64,000 nt of DNA, taken from positions 682,001 to 746,000 of the forward strand of contig JAHLMK010000001.1 of assembly GCA_019915135.1 (NCBI GenBank). Direction: 5' to 3'. A model generated the notes under the pieces. The model ran no database searches. It worked only from the letters and a program-made list of their open reading frames with translations, and was not told the DNA's origin. Source of the stretch: Strobilurus pachycystidiatus (lineage: Eukaryota; Basidiomycota; Agaricomycetes; Agaricales; Physalacriaceae). The position numbers and the translations under genes were made by a program. This document shows positions 1-12,724 of this stretch, piece by piece; the first letter of the stretch is position 1, and every line of letters begins with the position of its first letter.

Positions 1-1338
1 AAGGGGCGGGATTCTGTATGTTGAGTGAGAGGCGCCTTGGGATGTTAAGTTCATGGCTGAGAGTGGGGAGCGCCCCAAGATCAAACGGTCCATATATATA
101 TGCTTGATCCATGGGAGCCCGTTTACACATTGCTGGCTGTTCCGGTCAATCAACGGCTAAGGAGCCTTCCGATCTCAGTCAGATACCCCGATACGCCCTG
201 CTGGGACGGTAAAAATCAAAGAGGAAGCTTCCAGCCGGACTTGGGCGTCCTCAAATCCTCTGCAATATCTTTCTTGGTTACCGCGCGAAGACCGCGGAAT
301 TGTCATCGGCCCAGCGCACATTTAGCGACTGGATAACCTGGGATAGACCTGTTGGTTGAAAGCGTTCTCACCGAGCATACCATCAACCATCACAAACTGC
401 ATTTTCGGTATTCGCCCATCACAATTCAATTTCGGATGCGGCAAGCAATGCTTGTATTGTTCGAATGCCTGGATGCGGTGGTCAAGCCAAGGAAGATAGC
501 GCAAAGACACTGGTCCAATGATCTACTCGAAATGAACGTTGCTTCTTCAGCGCCGAAAGATGATTTGATAAGAGATGGATTACGAGGGTAGCCAAAATAA
601 AGCCGTCGCCGCCCTTTACGCGCGTCCGAAACCAGTCTTTACTCCCTGCTCAATTATTTTCGGTGGTCTGCTCATATATTAAGGTGTAGAAGAACAAAAG
701 CCGCGCCTGAAGCTTACGCAGCTGTAAGTGGCACAATTAATGAGCCCAAGCATAGGTACTACCGCCTGACTCTGAGCAAGACGGTTGTTTTGTCGCGTGT
801 TCATGAAAGCCGGCCGCTTGAGCGGGCTGAGGACGCCACACGTTCGTCGCCAAAGCAGAAGACGAGATGCAGGGAAAGAGGGAAAGAATGGGAAGGCGGA
901 CCGGCGGTGATCCCGCGGATGCGGACCGATGGACCGATTACTAGAATTGGCAGCAGTCGTCGGTTGGTGGCTTGGCTTCGCCCTTCATCATGCATCATGT
1001 CGCGGCTCCCTTTCTTAAGACTGTCCCACACTGTGAGGCTTATGTATTCCCTCTGACTTGCAAGTATATCAATCCTGCCCAGAATTTACTGCCTTCGAAA
1101 ACCGGGCAGCAGACCGCGATGATACATGTCCCATACTGACCCTTTGGTCATATTACTTAGCCCGACCGTGGTTGTCAATCTGTGGACCATCCTTCGTCGC
1201 AACCAATTCCATATGGTATGTTCAATTGTTACCGTTGGGAGGGTTTCGTTGGCTGACATACAATAAGCTCTATTGTTATCATGATCCTTGTTGCGCTATG
1301 AAGCCAGGGTGACACCTCGGCTCTCCGTCAGCTTTTAA
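1..1338. other. Gene-poor left end
   Basis: I see no convincing gene here. Short open frames occur on both strands, but none has biased codon use, recognisable motifs or good splice sites. The last part may contain an upstream exon of the gene that follows, because that gene's frame is open back to 1339 without a methionine. Confidence 0.4.
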
Positions 1339-1419
1339 GCAGCACAGAACAATGGAGAGGCATTACTGTTCCCATTTGTCGCCGGCGACCAACCTGAACG
1401 CGCCTTCCTCGCCCTGCCC

Positions 1420-2646
1420 ATGGAAAACGTGGCTCCCCTGCCCCTCTACGCCTCGCGCGTCAATGACCGTGAAGTGCGCTACATTCCTCCACCGAGCTAT
1501 GACGCCGTTCTATGCATGAAGATACAGGGCAGCTTGGACACGGTATTTGGCCGAAATCCCATGCTTCCTCCAGGCGAACGAGTCATACACCTTGGCGAGC
1601 CTAGTTGCGCCAACGCTGCTCTCATCATTCTCGCACTTGTACACGACTGTTTCGTTGCGACCCACCCACTCCCTCGCGGCTCGGACGCCGATATTGACGA
1701 TGCGTTTTCGCTCCGTTTTCACCTCCTCTCCCTGTCCATTGTCGGCGAAGATATCCAGGAGTACGAGCAGGCCCTCGAGAAGGAGGGCTCCAATGACATG
1801 TTCGCAGTCATTCAACGTCTCCTCTCCCTCCGACACCGCACAATATTTCTTGATCGTGCTCACGGTCGTTCTGATCAATGGCTCAACGAAAAAGAAGAGC
1901 TGTGCGCCATCATACACACTCTTCTCGATCGACCCTCGCTAGGTCTAAAGACCAAAGCGGAGATTTCCTCATATCGCCAATTACTTGAGGATATTCGCAC
2001 TCAAACGCCTTCTGCTACAGACGCGGACGCCCCAAAAATCTCTGACGATGTTCGATCTTTCTTCAAACTTGCGCCTTGGACTCCCAATGAGGTCTCACCG
2101 GCGACCCCGCTCACTCCCAAACGCGAATTAGCCATGCTGCGCGACGTGATCATGGTACTCAGGTATTTCACCGACGGCACTGCTTCTATTCGATGGAATA
2201 GGTCATTCCGATCTCTTGAGAAGGATAACAGAACTACGACATATCTCCCAAAAGATCGCCACGTGCGGCAATTCGTCCTAGCGCGGGATGTTCTATGCAG
2301 TTGTCTCCCTGGCCCTTCGACGTTACGATTAGCCGGAGCATTCTCTCTCTATGTGAGACCGGTCCTCAAACTTATGGCCCAGACACATATCTGTACGTTC
2401 TGGGCCAACTGCTCCGTGACTTGGTGCTAACCTCTTGATTCAGACCGTTCGGACGATGATGACTTGAGAATTGACGTGAGAGATAGCATATGGTGCCTAA
2501 ACGAGGCATCGGAGAAATACGACGACGAGTCGATTCGCATCGAGGAGAGACGTCGTCGTATCCAAAGTGGAATCCGGGTATCACTCTGGCAACTCGATGT
2601 ACGGGGACTTGGTTTTCCTAATCGTGACGAAGAAGACTCAGATTAG
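1420..2646 (+). CDS. Hypothetical two-exon protein
   Basis: I do not recognise the product. Exon 1 (1420-2392) is joined to exon 2 (2444-2646) by a 51-nt intron with GTACGT donor, GCTAAC branch-like sequence and CAG acceptor, and the frame continues through the splice to TAG at 2644-2646. The protein would be about 390 residues, soluble, with an acidic and arginine-rich C-terminal tail (EERRRR, then EEDSD at the end). The frame is open upstream to 1339 without an ATG, and the acceptor-like AGCACAG just before AACAATGG suggests that a first exon further upstream could be missing from this model. The start given is therefore the first in-frame ATG only. No signal peptide or membrane segment is visible. 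Confidence 0.6.
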
Positions 2647-2784
2647 TTTGCGTTGCCCGCTAGCTATACCCGTCGTAACTAATATATAGGCTGCTCAAAT
2701 ACCACTGACTTCTCCGATCGTATGTCAACAAATTCTTGCATCGTCTTATCTCGCAAGAATTCAGACATGGCTGGGTGGTAGCCA

Positions 2785-3758
2785 CTAGTTAGGACAATCA
2801 ATAAACCGGAAATTAGGCGTACCTTCGATGATCCCTCCACAACTCGTATTGAAGCGCTCGGTGTCGTACTCGTGTGTCCAGTTCAGGAGGAGGAAGGGTG
2901 CCCCAAAAGCGTGTCCTGCAGATGATATGTGTTTCATTGCTTGTTCTCGCCACTGTTTCCAAGCATCTGCAATGCGGACTTGCAGGATGCCTTGACCTGG
3001 CAGGCAGACAAACCTCGACGTTGATGGTAGTGCAACATTCATGTGAAGGAATTCCGTCACTGATATTTGATCAGCAAAACACTGACAACCGAGCAATAAC
3101 CATACTCCATTGCTTATATTGCGCGAGAAACTTGATTTCGCATTGAAAGTGCACCAGTGCTGTGATATAAGTAGATCAACGCTCCAGACCAGCCAGATAA
3201 TGGGAAGAATATACTGTCTCGTAGGTCCTTCCAGTTGCGTTTTGAGCGAACCAGCGCTTCCTCACTCCAAAGTTCCATTGGAACATGACAAAAAATGTGG
3301 TCGTGAGTGTATGTGACCGATGTCATTGCTTCACGTTCAGGTTGGCAGGGCCAAATCACGCCTTCGGATGTCTCAGGCGTCGATTTGTTGACTTCCAGCC
3401 AGAGAGTAGCTGGTTGAGACTTTAGAGTACTCAGGCTGGTCATGAGAGGACACAAACCATAGATATCGAACAAGTCTGAGAACTCCAGGTTTGGAGCAAG
3501 CTGTGTCAGATAGCATTCGACGGTCGATCCCCCAATATACACAGTATAGTCTTTGCTGATAAGTAGGCTGAGACTTTTCGGAAACCAGATCTGGGAATTG
3601 CGCCACACCTTCTGAGATCTTCGGTATTGTCCACAGCCAGCATGACACGTTCTGGAATCGTTGAGGAAAGAGGTCGAAGACTGTGTCATCGCAACTCGCA
3701 GGTATTTATCTTGAGAAACTATACTCAAAAGGGAACAAGATGGTGCTGTTGTTCGCAA
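2785..3758 (-). CDS. Possible hypothetical protein (minus strand)
   Basis: Two open segments on the minus strand (3758 to about 3114, and about 3063 to 2785) can be joined by a roughly 50-nt intron with a weak GTTTCT donor and a TGTCAG acceptor. The resulting protein would have about 300 residues, with several Trp-rich stretches (IWFPKSLSLL, WSGALIYLY, WKQWREQAMKH). I cannot match it to a family. The 5' end is uncertain because a competing frame (3648-3373) is equally open there. It could be a real lineage-specific gene or a decayed copy. The call rests on the length of the open frame only. Confidence 0.35.
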
Positions 3759-4285
3759 TGGGAAGAAGAAACATACGCATTCGTAACAAGGTTTGGAATC
3801 AGGTTACGTACTCCATTATCTACAACTTTTGCGGATGTAACGCTCTCCGCCAGACAGACAGTTTTTCAAGTCAGCAAATCGGACAAATGAACCGGTGAGC
3901 ACCACCGGAAAATGGGTGCCGAGAAATATGAAGGTTGGTCGCAGATTACCCACACACACCGGTTGCACACCAGACTCGAGAGCCACATTCTACTTGTTTC
4001 CGGACGCATCACATAAGATCACGGAAGTTTCCTGGCTTTGTTCTACGTGAGGAATTCTTTTATGGCAAGCATAATTGGAACAAGAGTTGGACCCACAAGT
4101 CTGATTGTCATCTGCTTGCCGAGTTGAAGCCTCAGGTTCGGAATTCGGCGAGTGACGATCTGTGTGACAACCGCCACAAAACAGATTGTGGCTCTTCCTT
4201 GTATAAGAAGGCGCCGCTCTCTGGTGCTCGAACCATCACATCCACCTCCAAGCCACGGACCTCGAGCCGACTAAGAGCTTCTAAA
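3759..4285. other. Intergenic; upstream region of the USP-like gene
   Basis: No gene is seen. A TATA-like TTGTATAAG at about 4199-4207 lies about 80 bases before the ATG of the next gene and is its likely core promoter. Confidence 0.35.
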
Positions 4286-5739
4286 ATGTCTTCTGATGCT
4301 CAAGTAATGCTGCACCTCTACTATATTGGATATTTATAGACTGATTTGTGAATTTTCAGACTCCCGTAGGAGGCGACAACATGCCCACACGCAAATTGAA
4401 GATGACCAATAATCTGGTGGCCATTCCAGACCGCCCGACTTCCCTTATCCCACTTATACCTGATGATTTCTGGGGGAAATCAAACGTGTTCACCTTTTGC
4501 AAGACTGTTCTCTTGCTTCTGTTCTCCACGACCGCGGTAACGGACATCTTTAATCAGATATTCGACGCTCTGGCCAATGACCTGGACCGCGGCAGACTCA
4601 TGGGAAAAGCCACTTTCACCGCTTTTGTCATGAAGTACATTGTCCGTAGCCTGTATCCGGTGAAACCCACAAGGCGTGCCACCGCTAAGGCTGTAGATGA
4701 TACTATTGCGGATCTCATTCGGGATGTATCATCTGACATGTCTGTAAGTCACTGGGATGCCTCTGACACATTGCCGATGCTGACTTACGTCGACCGCTGT
4801 AGGTACCAGAGGGACCTGCAAATGGCTCTCAGGATGCGAAGGATTTTTTGGACCGCTTCGCCAAACGAACCGCATTCGAACTGCGTGCCACGCTACGCGA
4901 ACTAATGGAGTCCGAGGACGAGGAGATCAACGAAACCTCCTTTGATATGACGCTACGTGGCAGGTTCCACACCAGCTATACTGCTGCGCCCAGTAATTCG
5001 TCCAAGATCACCCGAAAATCGTTCTACGTCCTCGATCTTCCTGTCAACGTAAGTTTACAGCTCGCCCAAGCCAAGCCATCTACTCACTCGTACACAGGTC
5101 GAAGTGAAAACCATTCAGATGGCTTTACATCGCTTCGTCTACTCAGGATCGCCAACGACGCAAAAACCCGATTTCAGCTCGCAATCAAATTTCCAGACCT
5201 TGCCCTCGGTCTTAATAGTTGGACTCGTCAAGGAAGGGGCCAGCGCTTCTTACGAAGAGAGCAAAATCAATCACGAGTTCAGCATTGCGGGCAAGCTGGT
5301 GTTCGACAAAGGTACTTACCTCACACATACGCGTAGCACGTATGGGACATAACATGCGCACACAGGCTACATGGCGTCGAAGGCACAGGGTGTAACGAAC
5401 TACAAGTTGACTGCGTGTACGTGCCATCTATTGCGGTTTTTTTATCGTCGTCCCTAATCAGCGTTCGGCTCAATAGTCATTTGCCACAAAGGAAGGAAGA
5501 CCAACTCAGGATCCTACGTCGTGTATACGCTGAAGCACGAGTTCGTGCATAGCTACGATGACGATAAGACGGCCAGGGAGGCTGTTTGGACCAAGTTCGA
5601 CGACAAAGGCGTCCACGACGTTAAGCAGGGTGCTGGGGGACTGTTCAACTTCCGAGCATCTGGATCAGAGAGCAAAGAGTCACCATACCTCATGCTCTAT
5701 CAGAGGATGTCGTACGAGAACAAGAAGTTGAGGGTCTAG
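4286..5739 (+). CDS. Ubiquitin-specific protease-like protein, predicted inactive
   Basis: Six exons (4286-4303, 4360-4743, 4803-5048, 5098-5311, 5366-5416, 5477-5739) splice into a 391-residue frame; every intron has GT-AG ends and the phases add up. The fold of a C19 ubiquitin-specific protease is recognisable. It has a QDAKDFLDRF segment like the usual QQDAxEFL box, and a C-terminal block with ICHKGRKTNSGSYVVY, WTKFDDKGV and SPYLMLYQR that follows the usual His/Asp box order. The catalytic residues are missing. The N-terminal box that should read GNxCYxNSxLQ reads SNVFTFCKTVLLLL, with Phe at the Cys position, and the GHY of the His box is GSY. I infer a pseudo-protease that might bind ubiquitin or a partner. 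Another member of the family, with an intact triad, lies at 23.6-26.2 kb. Confidence 0.75.
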
Positions 5740-6370
5740 GATAAAATTTCCGTATCGTGTTTCTAGGAGGTTTTCGTGTCTGTTACTAGAATTAATTTAA
5801 CTTCACTATTTCGTTGAAAATACACGCGCCACTGAGAGTCTAAAGAGAGAGAGCCAGGCGAGGATCTCACCCTTCACCGGAAGCCAACCGGTCATGATTG
5901 CACGAGCCGGCGGTGTCGTCGCTGGAGCGGGGAGAAGAAAAGGAAAGCCTGAGACAGAGTGCTCGCCGGTTCAGGCTCTTCCCCTGGATTGAGACACAGC
6001 TATGGGACGCGTTGGCAGCTGTGCCTTACGTTTTCTAGGTCGCGGCGCCTGATGTGTCGGAAATACATGTCGAACCATGATGCCAGCGCACGCCGGCTCA
6101 GAAAGACGAGTAGATGCATGCTGATGCATGACGGTTAGAAGAAAGTTGCACTTGCGGCGACTTGCTTCCGATCGCCATCAAAGCCGACACTCAGGGCTGC
6201 GGCCCAGAGCGCAATGGTATGTAGTCGAAGTCGAGACAAGCATGGTCTGACTATTCCGATACGCATCGCCATAGTTCATTCGATGCATACAAGCAGCAAG
6301 CCAGATTTGAGTACAAGGTATATTGATGTGCATAAGAGTACAATTGTGCGGTTATGTATTTAGTGAATTT
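5740..6370. other. Convergent intergenic region
   Basis: This lies between two genes that point at each other and should hold both 3' ends. No gene, repeat or structured motif is apparent. Confidence 0.4.
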
Positions 6371-8448
6371 CTAGTACTTCTCTACGTTGGCCGACTTGGG
6401 AGCCTGCGTAGCCATGGCGGACCTTCTGCGTATAGTTTCCCCATACTTGAAGAAGATGAACGGTATCGGCGTGATGACAGCGGACACCAACGCCAGTAGC
6501 AAGCCCGCGTATTGGAAACCCATGTTATGGAACATCTGGTTCACGAACAGAGGTACGGCCGAGGCCACCTCCGATCTCAGCAAGGTCTTCGCGGCGATGG
6601 CGGACGCAGCGAATGCGCTGTAGCTGTCGACGATGTACGAGTTGGCGGAGATGTAGATGAGGATTAGGGCGAATCCGAAGAGGGCGCCGGCGATGCATGG
6701 TGCGATCCAGTGGACCCGTTCGTAAGCACCTGTGAATGCGAAGATGAAGAGCGCGATTGGGAGGACACTGTGGGAGGAAGTCGTCAGCAAGGGACCGCAT
6801 GAACAGACACACGAGATACATACATGGATCCGCCCATCATCGGGAAGAGACGTGCTTCTGGGTAGACGCCATTCACTGTTGCTTTGCGATAGACCGTCTC
6901 CTGGAAGGGAACAATGCACATGGCAAGGGCAATACCCAACTACAAAGTATATGTAAGGCTTGGTATGCCATGGTCGGACGCGATATACTTACCATGATGC
7001 TGATGAAAGTCACTCCAGTCATCCCACCACTGAATCCTCTGATCTCGCTGAATGCGATTGGGTAGGCAAAGAAGAAGAGATCTGATGAAAGTATCAGAGC
7101 TCAGAACATCGCGCAAAGGTATGGATGGGCTACGTACACAGCAGACTGTAGACAAATGCCAAATCTGGGAGAAGGATAAGCACGAGAACGAAGAGAACAT
7201 TGAACCGGAGATACGAACAGAAAGACATGAAGATGACGATGGGTTCTTTGAGAAGCATCACAATAGGCCGAAGCAGCGCTATCTTGAGTGTTTGCGAAAA
7301 GGGTACACGTTCCAGTTCCTGAAGCGTCTTGTACCTCTCATCTCCGGTTTCTTTGCGAAGTCTCTGGGCCTTACGGCGCAAGATGACCGGAGCTAGGGTT
7401 TCGGGGATGAATAGCGTGAACGCAAAACATGCGCCGGCAAAGATGAACAGAACCCAGTCTGAGACTTCTGTATTAGATGATGGTCAAGAGAGAAGGTAAA
7501 TCGACCTACAAATCCAGCGCCACCCGGCGCGTTCGCCAATCCAACCTCCGAGAAGTGGACCGAGGCATGGACCCATGCTGTGCGAAGATGGGTGAGCTGG
7601 AAAGTCACCGCTGCAGAAAAAAGGACGTACAAGATGGTAAACGAGAAGATGGCCATCGGAATGCCTCGATCTTCTATGCTCCAGATATCCGCAACACTGG
7701 ATGGATGGAATCGGTGAGCGACCGGGTCATCAGAAAAGAAAGACAGTGTACCTTCCACCGACGTTACACATCGGAGCTGAAGCTGCGAGGCCAGCAATCT
7801 GGCGGGCAACGACGAGAGTAGCAGCATTTTTTGCCAAAGCGCTTGGGAGGGTGAATATGAAGTAGAAGAACATGCTGACACAGTAGACGGGTGTACGTCC
7901 GACTACCTCTGAGAGAGGAGCAAAGACGAGCGGCCCAAGACCGAAGCCTATCACGAAACATGAGACGGTCAGATTTACGATTTCTTGGGTGGTGTTCAAG
8001 TCTTTGACTGGACCTGCGAGGCTGTTCGCGTACATCAGAAATTGCACCCTTGTGTAACATACCTGACCACTTACTCTCCGGTCACGATAGAGCTACCTAG
8101 TGCGACGGCCAGACATAGAAAGGCGGTTGATAATGTGATAAACCTGCAGATAGCGATTAGCCAGACGGACGAAGAAGAGCGATATAGCGAAAAGTCTCAC
8201 CATTTTCTCCCCTTGCCCCACTCTCTCGGGTCCTCGCCCTTTCCTTTGTCGAAATTCACGATATGTAGACCTTCTCGCGTGAAAGCACGTTCCAGCTCGC
8301 CAAGACTGGGGGAAGCAAGGGTTGCGGCAGCAGGAGAGTCTGGGCGTGGCAGCGGTCCCTCCAGTCCCAGCTGTCGGAATTCATCCTCTTGGTCCCTAGA
8401 GAGGACAGGAGGGAAGGCAAGTTCAGCTTCGAGTGGTTCTGTAGGCAT
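6371..8448 (-). CDS. MFS transporter, DHA1-like (drug:H+ antiporter type)
   Basis: A multi-exon minus-strand gene from ATG at 8448 to the stop at 6371. The N-terminal cytoplasmic tail ends in NFDKGKGEDPREWGKGRKW, typical of fungal 12-TM DHA1 transporters. It is followed by TM1 with LAVALGSSIVTGDLAG, then FVIGFGLGPLVFAPLSEVVG containing the MFS motif A region, then ARQIAGLAASAPMCNVGG. The second half contains a basic central loop (LRRKAQRLRKETGDERYK), several hydrophobic segments, and a C-terminal TM (FQYAGLLLALVSAVITPIPF) with a charged tail. I verified introns 1 and 2 in frame; the middle of the gene has at least three more. Substrate unknown. The family exports drugs or small metabolites across the plasma membrane. 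No clear frameshift was found in the exons I traced. Confidence 0.85.
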
Positions 8449-8934
8449 TGTTGGAGAGGAATAGACCGATGGTAGGTTGGATTGGCGTCGCTGCTATTAT
8501 AGCTTTCAGGGTTTCCGACGCTACGACGCGAGCGGGCGATGTTTGGAGAATGACTGAGGTTGATTTCTGGAAAGCGCGTCAAAGTGAAGGCAGCCGGGGC
8601 AAAGCCTTCAGGCAGCCGAGCGATCATGCTTCTTCGGTAAGCTACTAAGTAGGATGAGCAGAGAGAACCAGTCGGCGTGTAACATTGAGCCGAAGGGGTG
8701 TGAAGAGACTGTGGGTCACTATGGATGACATCACCGCCAACATGAACGGCGCAGGGCCGACGCGGGCCATGCCGCAAGCTTGACCTTTGACGACGACGTC
8801 TTCAACGTTCTACGGCGATAAACATCTCAATCCAACAAATGACACTCGTCATCAGCGAGCGGTGCACTAGCTGCGATGCGAACTAGCAGCACGGCGTTGG
8901 CAGGGTCCTCGAGCTCCATAAGGGCCATTGTTCA
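8449..8934. other. Divergent intergenic region
   Basis: A presumptive shared upstream region for the MFS gene (minus) and the DUF6535 pseudogene (plus). No distinct TATA box or repeat stands out. Confidence 0.35.
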
Positions 8935-11900
8935 ATGCTCACCAACGACTCCTCGCCCCCACCCGACACCGATGCTGATACTACAACTCCGTCTCCTCTG
9001 ACGAACGACCTCGGAAATTCCGACCCAGAAGGCATCCTCACTGAGCCCAAGCAGAATGTACCCGCACATGATCCAGTCGTCTCCGCCGTTGAGGAAGATT
9101 TGGTCAGTGCATTGAAAGTACTCGACGCGACGCCCAGCTAACAATGCAGTAGATAAACGAGATAGATCGCAAATACAGAGAGGTATCTGTCCAGCATTCG
9201 CCTCTTACAATCTCCTCTGATGTGCTCACAGGCTTTCGCTGCTGGCTACATCCGTGGAAAGGATTCAACCAACCAGACAGCGGCCTCTCAGGCAGATCGA
9301 CCAGCTGTTCAGATCACGGATCCGGGCCACCCCGATAGCCATCGAGACAAGGCGCTTCCACTCCGCGCCCAGTGTTCAACGATGACTACGAGGCGCGTCT
9401 CCCCGAAGACCCATACTGCGAGGAGACATCCCCCAACGCTCGGGCATGGCGCGTCTACTTTGAAGAGGCGACGGCCTATGATGCAACCATGGTAGGACAG
9501 CATCGCGACGGACTCGACGTAATGCTCGTATTCGTAAGTCCCTTTCTTCCTGGCCGTAACTCTCTACTGAAGCACTCTCCAGGCAGGACTTTTCTCCGCC
9601 GTCGTTACGTCTTTCCTTGTCCAGGTCTCTCAAAACATCCAACCGGATTCCGAAGGGATGTCCACCCTTCTTCTTCACGATCTAGTCGTGATCCAACTCG
9701 CAACCACGAATGGAAACGCACTTTTCAATATCACCGCTCCTTCTGCCGACCAGACCGCACCGTTTGTCCCCGACAGTATTGACATTTGGGTGAACGGCCT
9801 CTGGGTGATCAGCCTCACCTGTAGTCTCATCGTCGCCCTTGCCGCCGTGTTAGTGAAGCAATGGCTTCACCTACATGACGCTCCCTTCTGGTACCGCCGG
9901 CCTGCGCAGCCACATCCGCCAATTCCGATTCATGGGTCTTGAAAAATGGCGTGTCGGTGTCATCATCGCCACACTACCTATCATCATGCACACCTCTCTT
10001 GCCCTTTTCCTCGTCGGTCTCGTCCTTTTCTATCTCCCATTGGATACAACGGTTGCCTCCGTAGTGGCCGCACCGTCCCTGCTCGTGTGCTTGCTATACC
10101 TCATAAGCAACGCCATCCCGCTCTCTGTCCTCCAATGCCCATACCAGACACCTTTGACCGACTTCCTGCACTACATTTGTCAGTTCTCTACAGGAAAGGT
10201 GGATGCGCCTCTTGGATCCTACTTCCTGGCATCGGCACTGGAGCTACTCCGTGCCTCGATCTGTCGTTGAGCACGAAGGTGTTCTCACTACGCTCAGGGA
10301 GCTGGAGACAAAGGCAGTTCATCACGGGTACGACGCCATTTCGGTCGATGCTCTCCACTGGTTATCCACGCGTCGTCGAACCCAAGTGTCGAGAGTATCG
10401 TGATTCAGGCAATCGGAGGACTACCTGCGACGACGAAGGAACACGTTGGCGCGGTGCTGTGGTCCGAAGAGAGGAAGATCAAAGACGCTTGGAACGACCA
10501 CGTGGCGCAGTGGACCACAACAAGGGGATGTTCGAGAGCGGGCCAGCGGAAATGTATTCCTGGCGGCGAAGCCGCTCTGGAACGGTTATTCCGTTCTCTC
10601 ATGTTCAACCCCTCTTCGTCCCAATTGCACAGGATCGACTTCGTGGACGACGGTACAAACGCTCAGCTCCGTGCTGTGGCGTGGCTTGTCAAGGACGGCG
10701 TCAAGAGTAGCATCCTCAACGCTATCAAAGAAGCCATTTGCGCCCACCATGACGAGAAATTTCACCCTCTTGTATGGATGGAGTTGTTGCGCTGTGCTGG
10801 CGCCAGCCTGGAGCGCACTGCGTTCAGTGATACTTCCCTAGATGCGCATCTCATTGACGTACTTCTACCGTCCATGTGGCAGGCACCGGTCGACACTGTG
10901 CCTGTGGTACCTCCGTGGCAGAGCAGAGTCATGCCGGTAACCATGGCGCAGGTCGCCGATTCCCATCTCCAGTCCTACATATCTGAACAGATGATGACTA
11001 TGTTGTCTGCAATTTGACCGGTCGCGTACACCTGGTCCAGTCTCTCCACTATCTGCTCGTCGTCGCGTGCTCCTTGCAGCAGGGCGGTTCACTCTTCGGC
11101 ATATCAGTACTTCTCCTCCAACTCCCTTTACTTCCGTTCCCGCTCAGCTCAGGCGATGGCGTCACTATCAGCTTCTGCACGATGTACTCTATCGCATCCA
11201 TGTCCGCGTTCTATGTCGTCCCTTATACTCCAAACACCATAACATTCCACTAGCGGCAGAGGATGCCATGTTCTTGAACGACATTCGTGCTCTCATCTTG
11301 GAACTCGTCAACGGCCCTCTCATCTCTGAATACAAGCCAGTCGTAGAAGGAGAAGACGATCAAGTCCACAGCCTCCTCGTCAACTGTATCTCCCACACTC
11401 TTCGGATATACCAGTGGTTCTCCACGAATACAGCCTCCTTCGAGTTCCCCTCGTTCGACCGCCTGGTCCCAGTACCGGCGCATTATTTCTTCGAGAACAC
11501 CAAACTCTTGCAGAAAAGCTTGATGCCGCGGTTTTACCGCTGATGGGTCGCGGTTTGAATGCTGGCTCAGAGCAGGCATTCCGGGTCTTCGTTGATGGCG
11601 ATTGGTTCGAGCGACTCTTGATGACAGGAGTTCTCCATGGGAGCACTTCACTGCCAGAATATCGACTCGTCGAGGCGTACGTTCGAGGTTTATGTCGTAT
11701 CACGTCGGAGATCGCACGGAAGGACTTTATCGAATACATCCACGAGCCTCGAAGACTCGTCGTCACGATACTCTCCATCCAGCTCGTCATCGGCAAGGAC
11801 TCCGATGGGTGGGACTCCCAACCGCTTGCAGATCTGGTCGCTCTATCGCCAAAGCACGCGTCTTGGGACGAATGCCGGCCCTACATTCAGGATCTTCTCG

Positions 11901-12214
11901 ACCCAACCGTGACCCCGGAGCAGGATCCACCGAAGGATGTCGTTTCAGCTACCAGATCTCTTTGCGACGCCAAATTCAGAGAGCGTCTCCTCTCAAATTC
12001 AAAGTTTGTCGATAGAGTCGTGACGCATGTGAAGGTCTTGGACGATCTGTTCGATACATCCATTGGAGCTAGAGCGGACAGCGTAGTGTGCATACCACGT
12101 CCAAATAATGAGCGTGTTGAGAGCGAACGTCATCTAGGCCCAGGAGGGACTAATATCTCATTCCCGTTGATGTTGGGAGTTCAGGTTGGGGAGAATTGGG
12201 TGGAGATCCAGTAG
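8935..12214 (+). pseudogene. DUF6535 membrane protein, frameshifted pseudogene
   Basis: The N-terminal half is clearly a DUF6535 protein, a family I know only from basidiomycetes. It shows RAWRVYFEEATAYDATM, then DVMLVF spliced (intron 9535-9583) to AGLFSAVVTSFLVQVSQ, and membrane segments ending AAVLVKQWLHLHD, then IRQFRFMGLEKWRVG. The frame must change at about 9880, about 10250, about 10370 (TSS region before SNPSVESIVIQAIGGLP), about 11000 and about 11510 to follow the conserved protein, and no introns fit these places. There is also a stop near 9343 in the early region unless a weak-donor intron is assumed. I infer a decayed gene with at least five indels. Locally bad assembly is the alternative, but flanking genes read cleanly. 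The last open stretch ends at 12214. Confidence 0.7.
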
Positions 12215-12724
12215 AAAGTGGCGAACGAGGATGCAAAGGACATTAGTAGTGTATTATTGAGTCGCTCATCTGCGATATGACTCGGATCTATGTGTACCAA
12301 TCTTGAAATGGTGTAAGTATGCTTCGGCGCACCTCGTACATACAGTGACTATGTACTGCAACTGAATTTGACTGTCGATTCCACGACTCGAATTCCGCAC
12401 TGTCACTAATGCCAAATGCACCATTCGGCATGGGCTCAACGCCCAGTGCCCAACGTCAACTCTGAACGTTCTGAACGCCGGGCGTGAGACTCGCCACAGC
12501 GATTCTAACTAATCTGCGGCTAATTAGCAACCGTAGGTTGATTCTACCAATTGATGAATAATCATGGCTCAGTGGATACTCGAGTACGTGGTTGGTATTT
12601 GCCTCAGCGACACGGACGCGCAACGGACGCGTGTCTGGGGCAATCCTGCCCTGCAGGCGCGTATTTATATTGATTCACCGAATGAATCGTTTGACCTACG
12701 ATCACGAGTGCCCATTCTCTCACT
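12215..12724. other. Intergenic; upstream region of the SDR gene
   Basis: No gene. A TATA-like TATTTATATTG at about 12661-12671, about 55 bases before the SDR start codon, is the likely core promoter. Confidence 0.35.

Noticed and set aside
1510..1917. 135-codon antisense open frame
   Set aside because: It lies fully opposite a better supported gene with a verified intron, and is best read as a shadow of that gene's codon bias.
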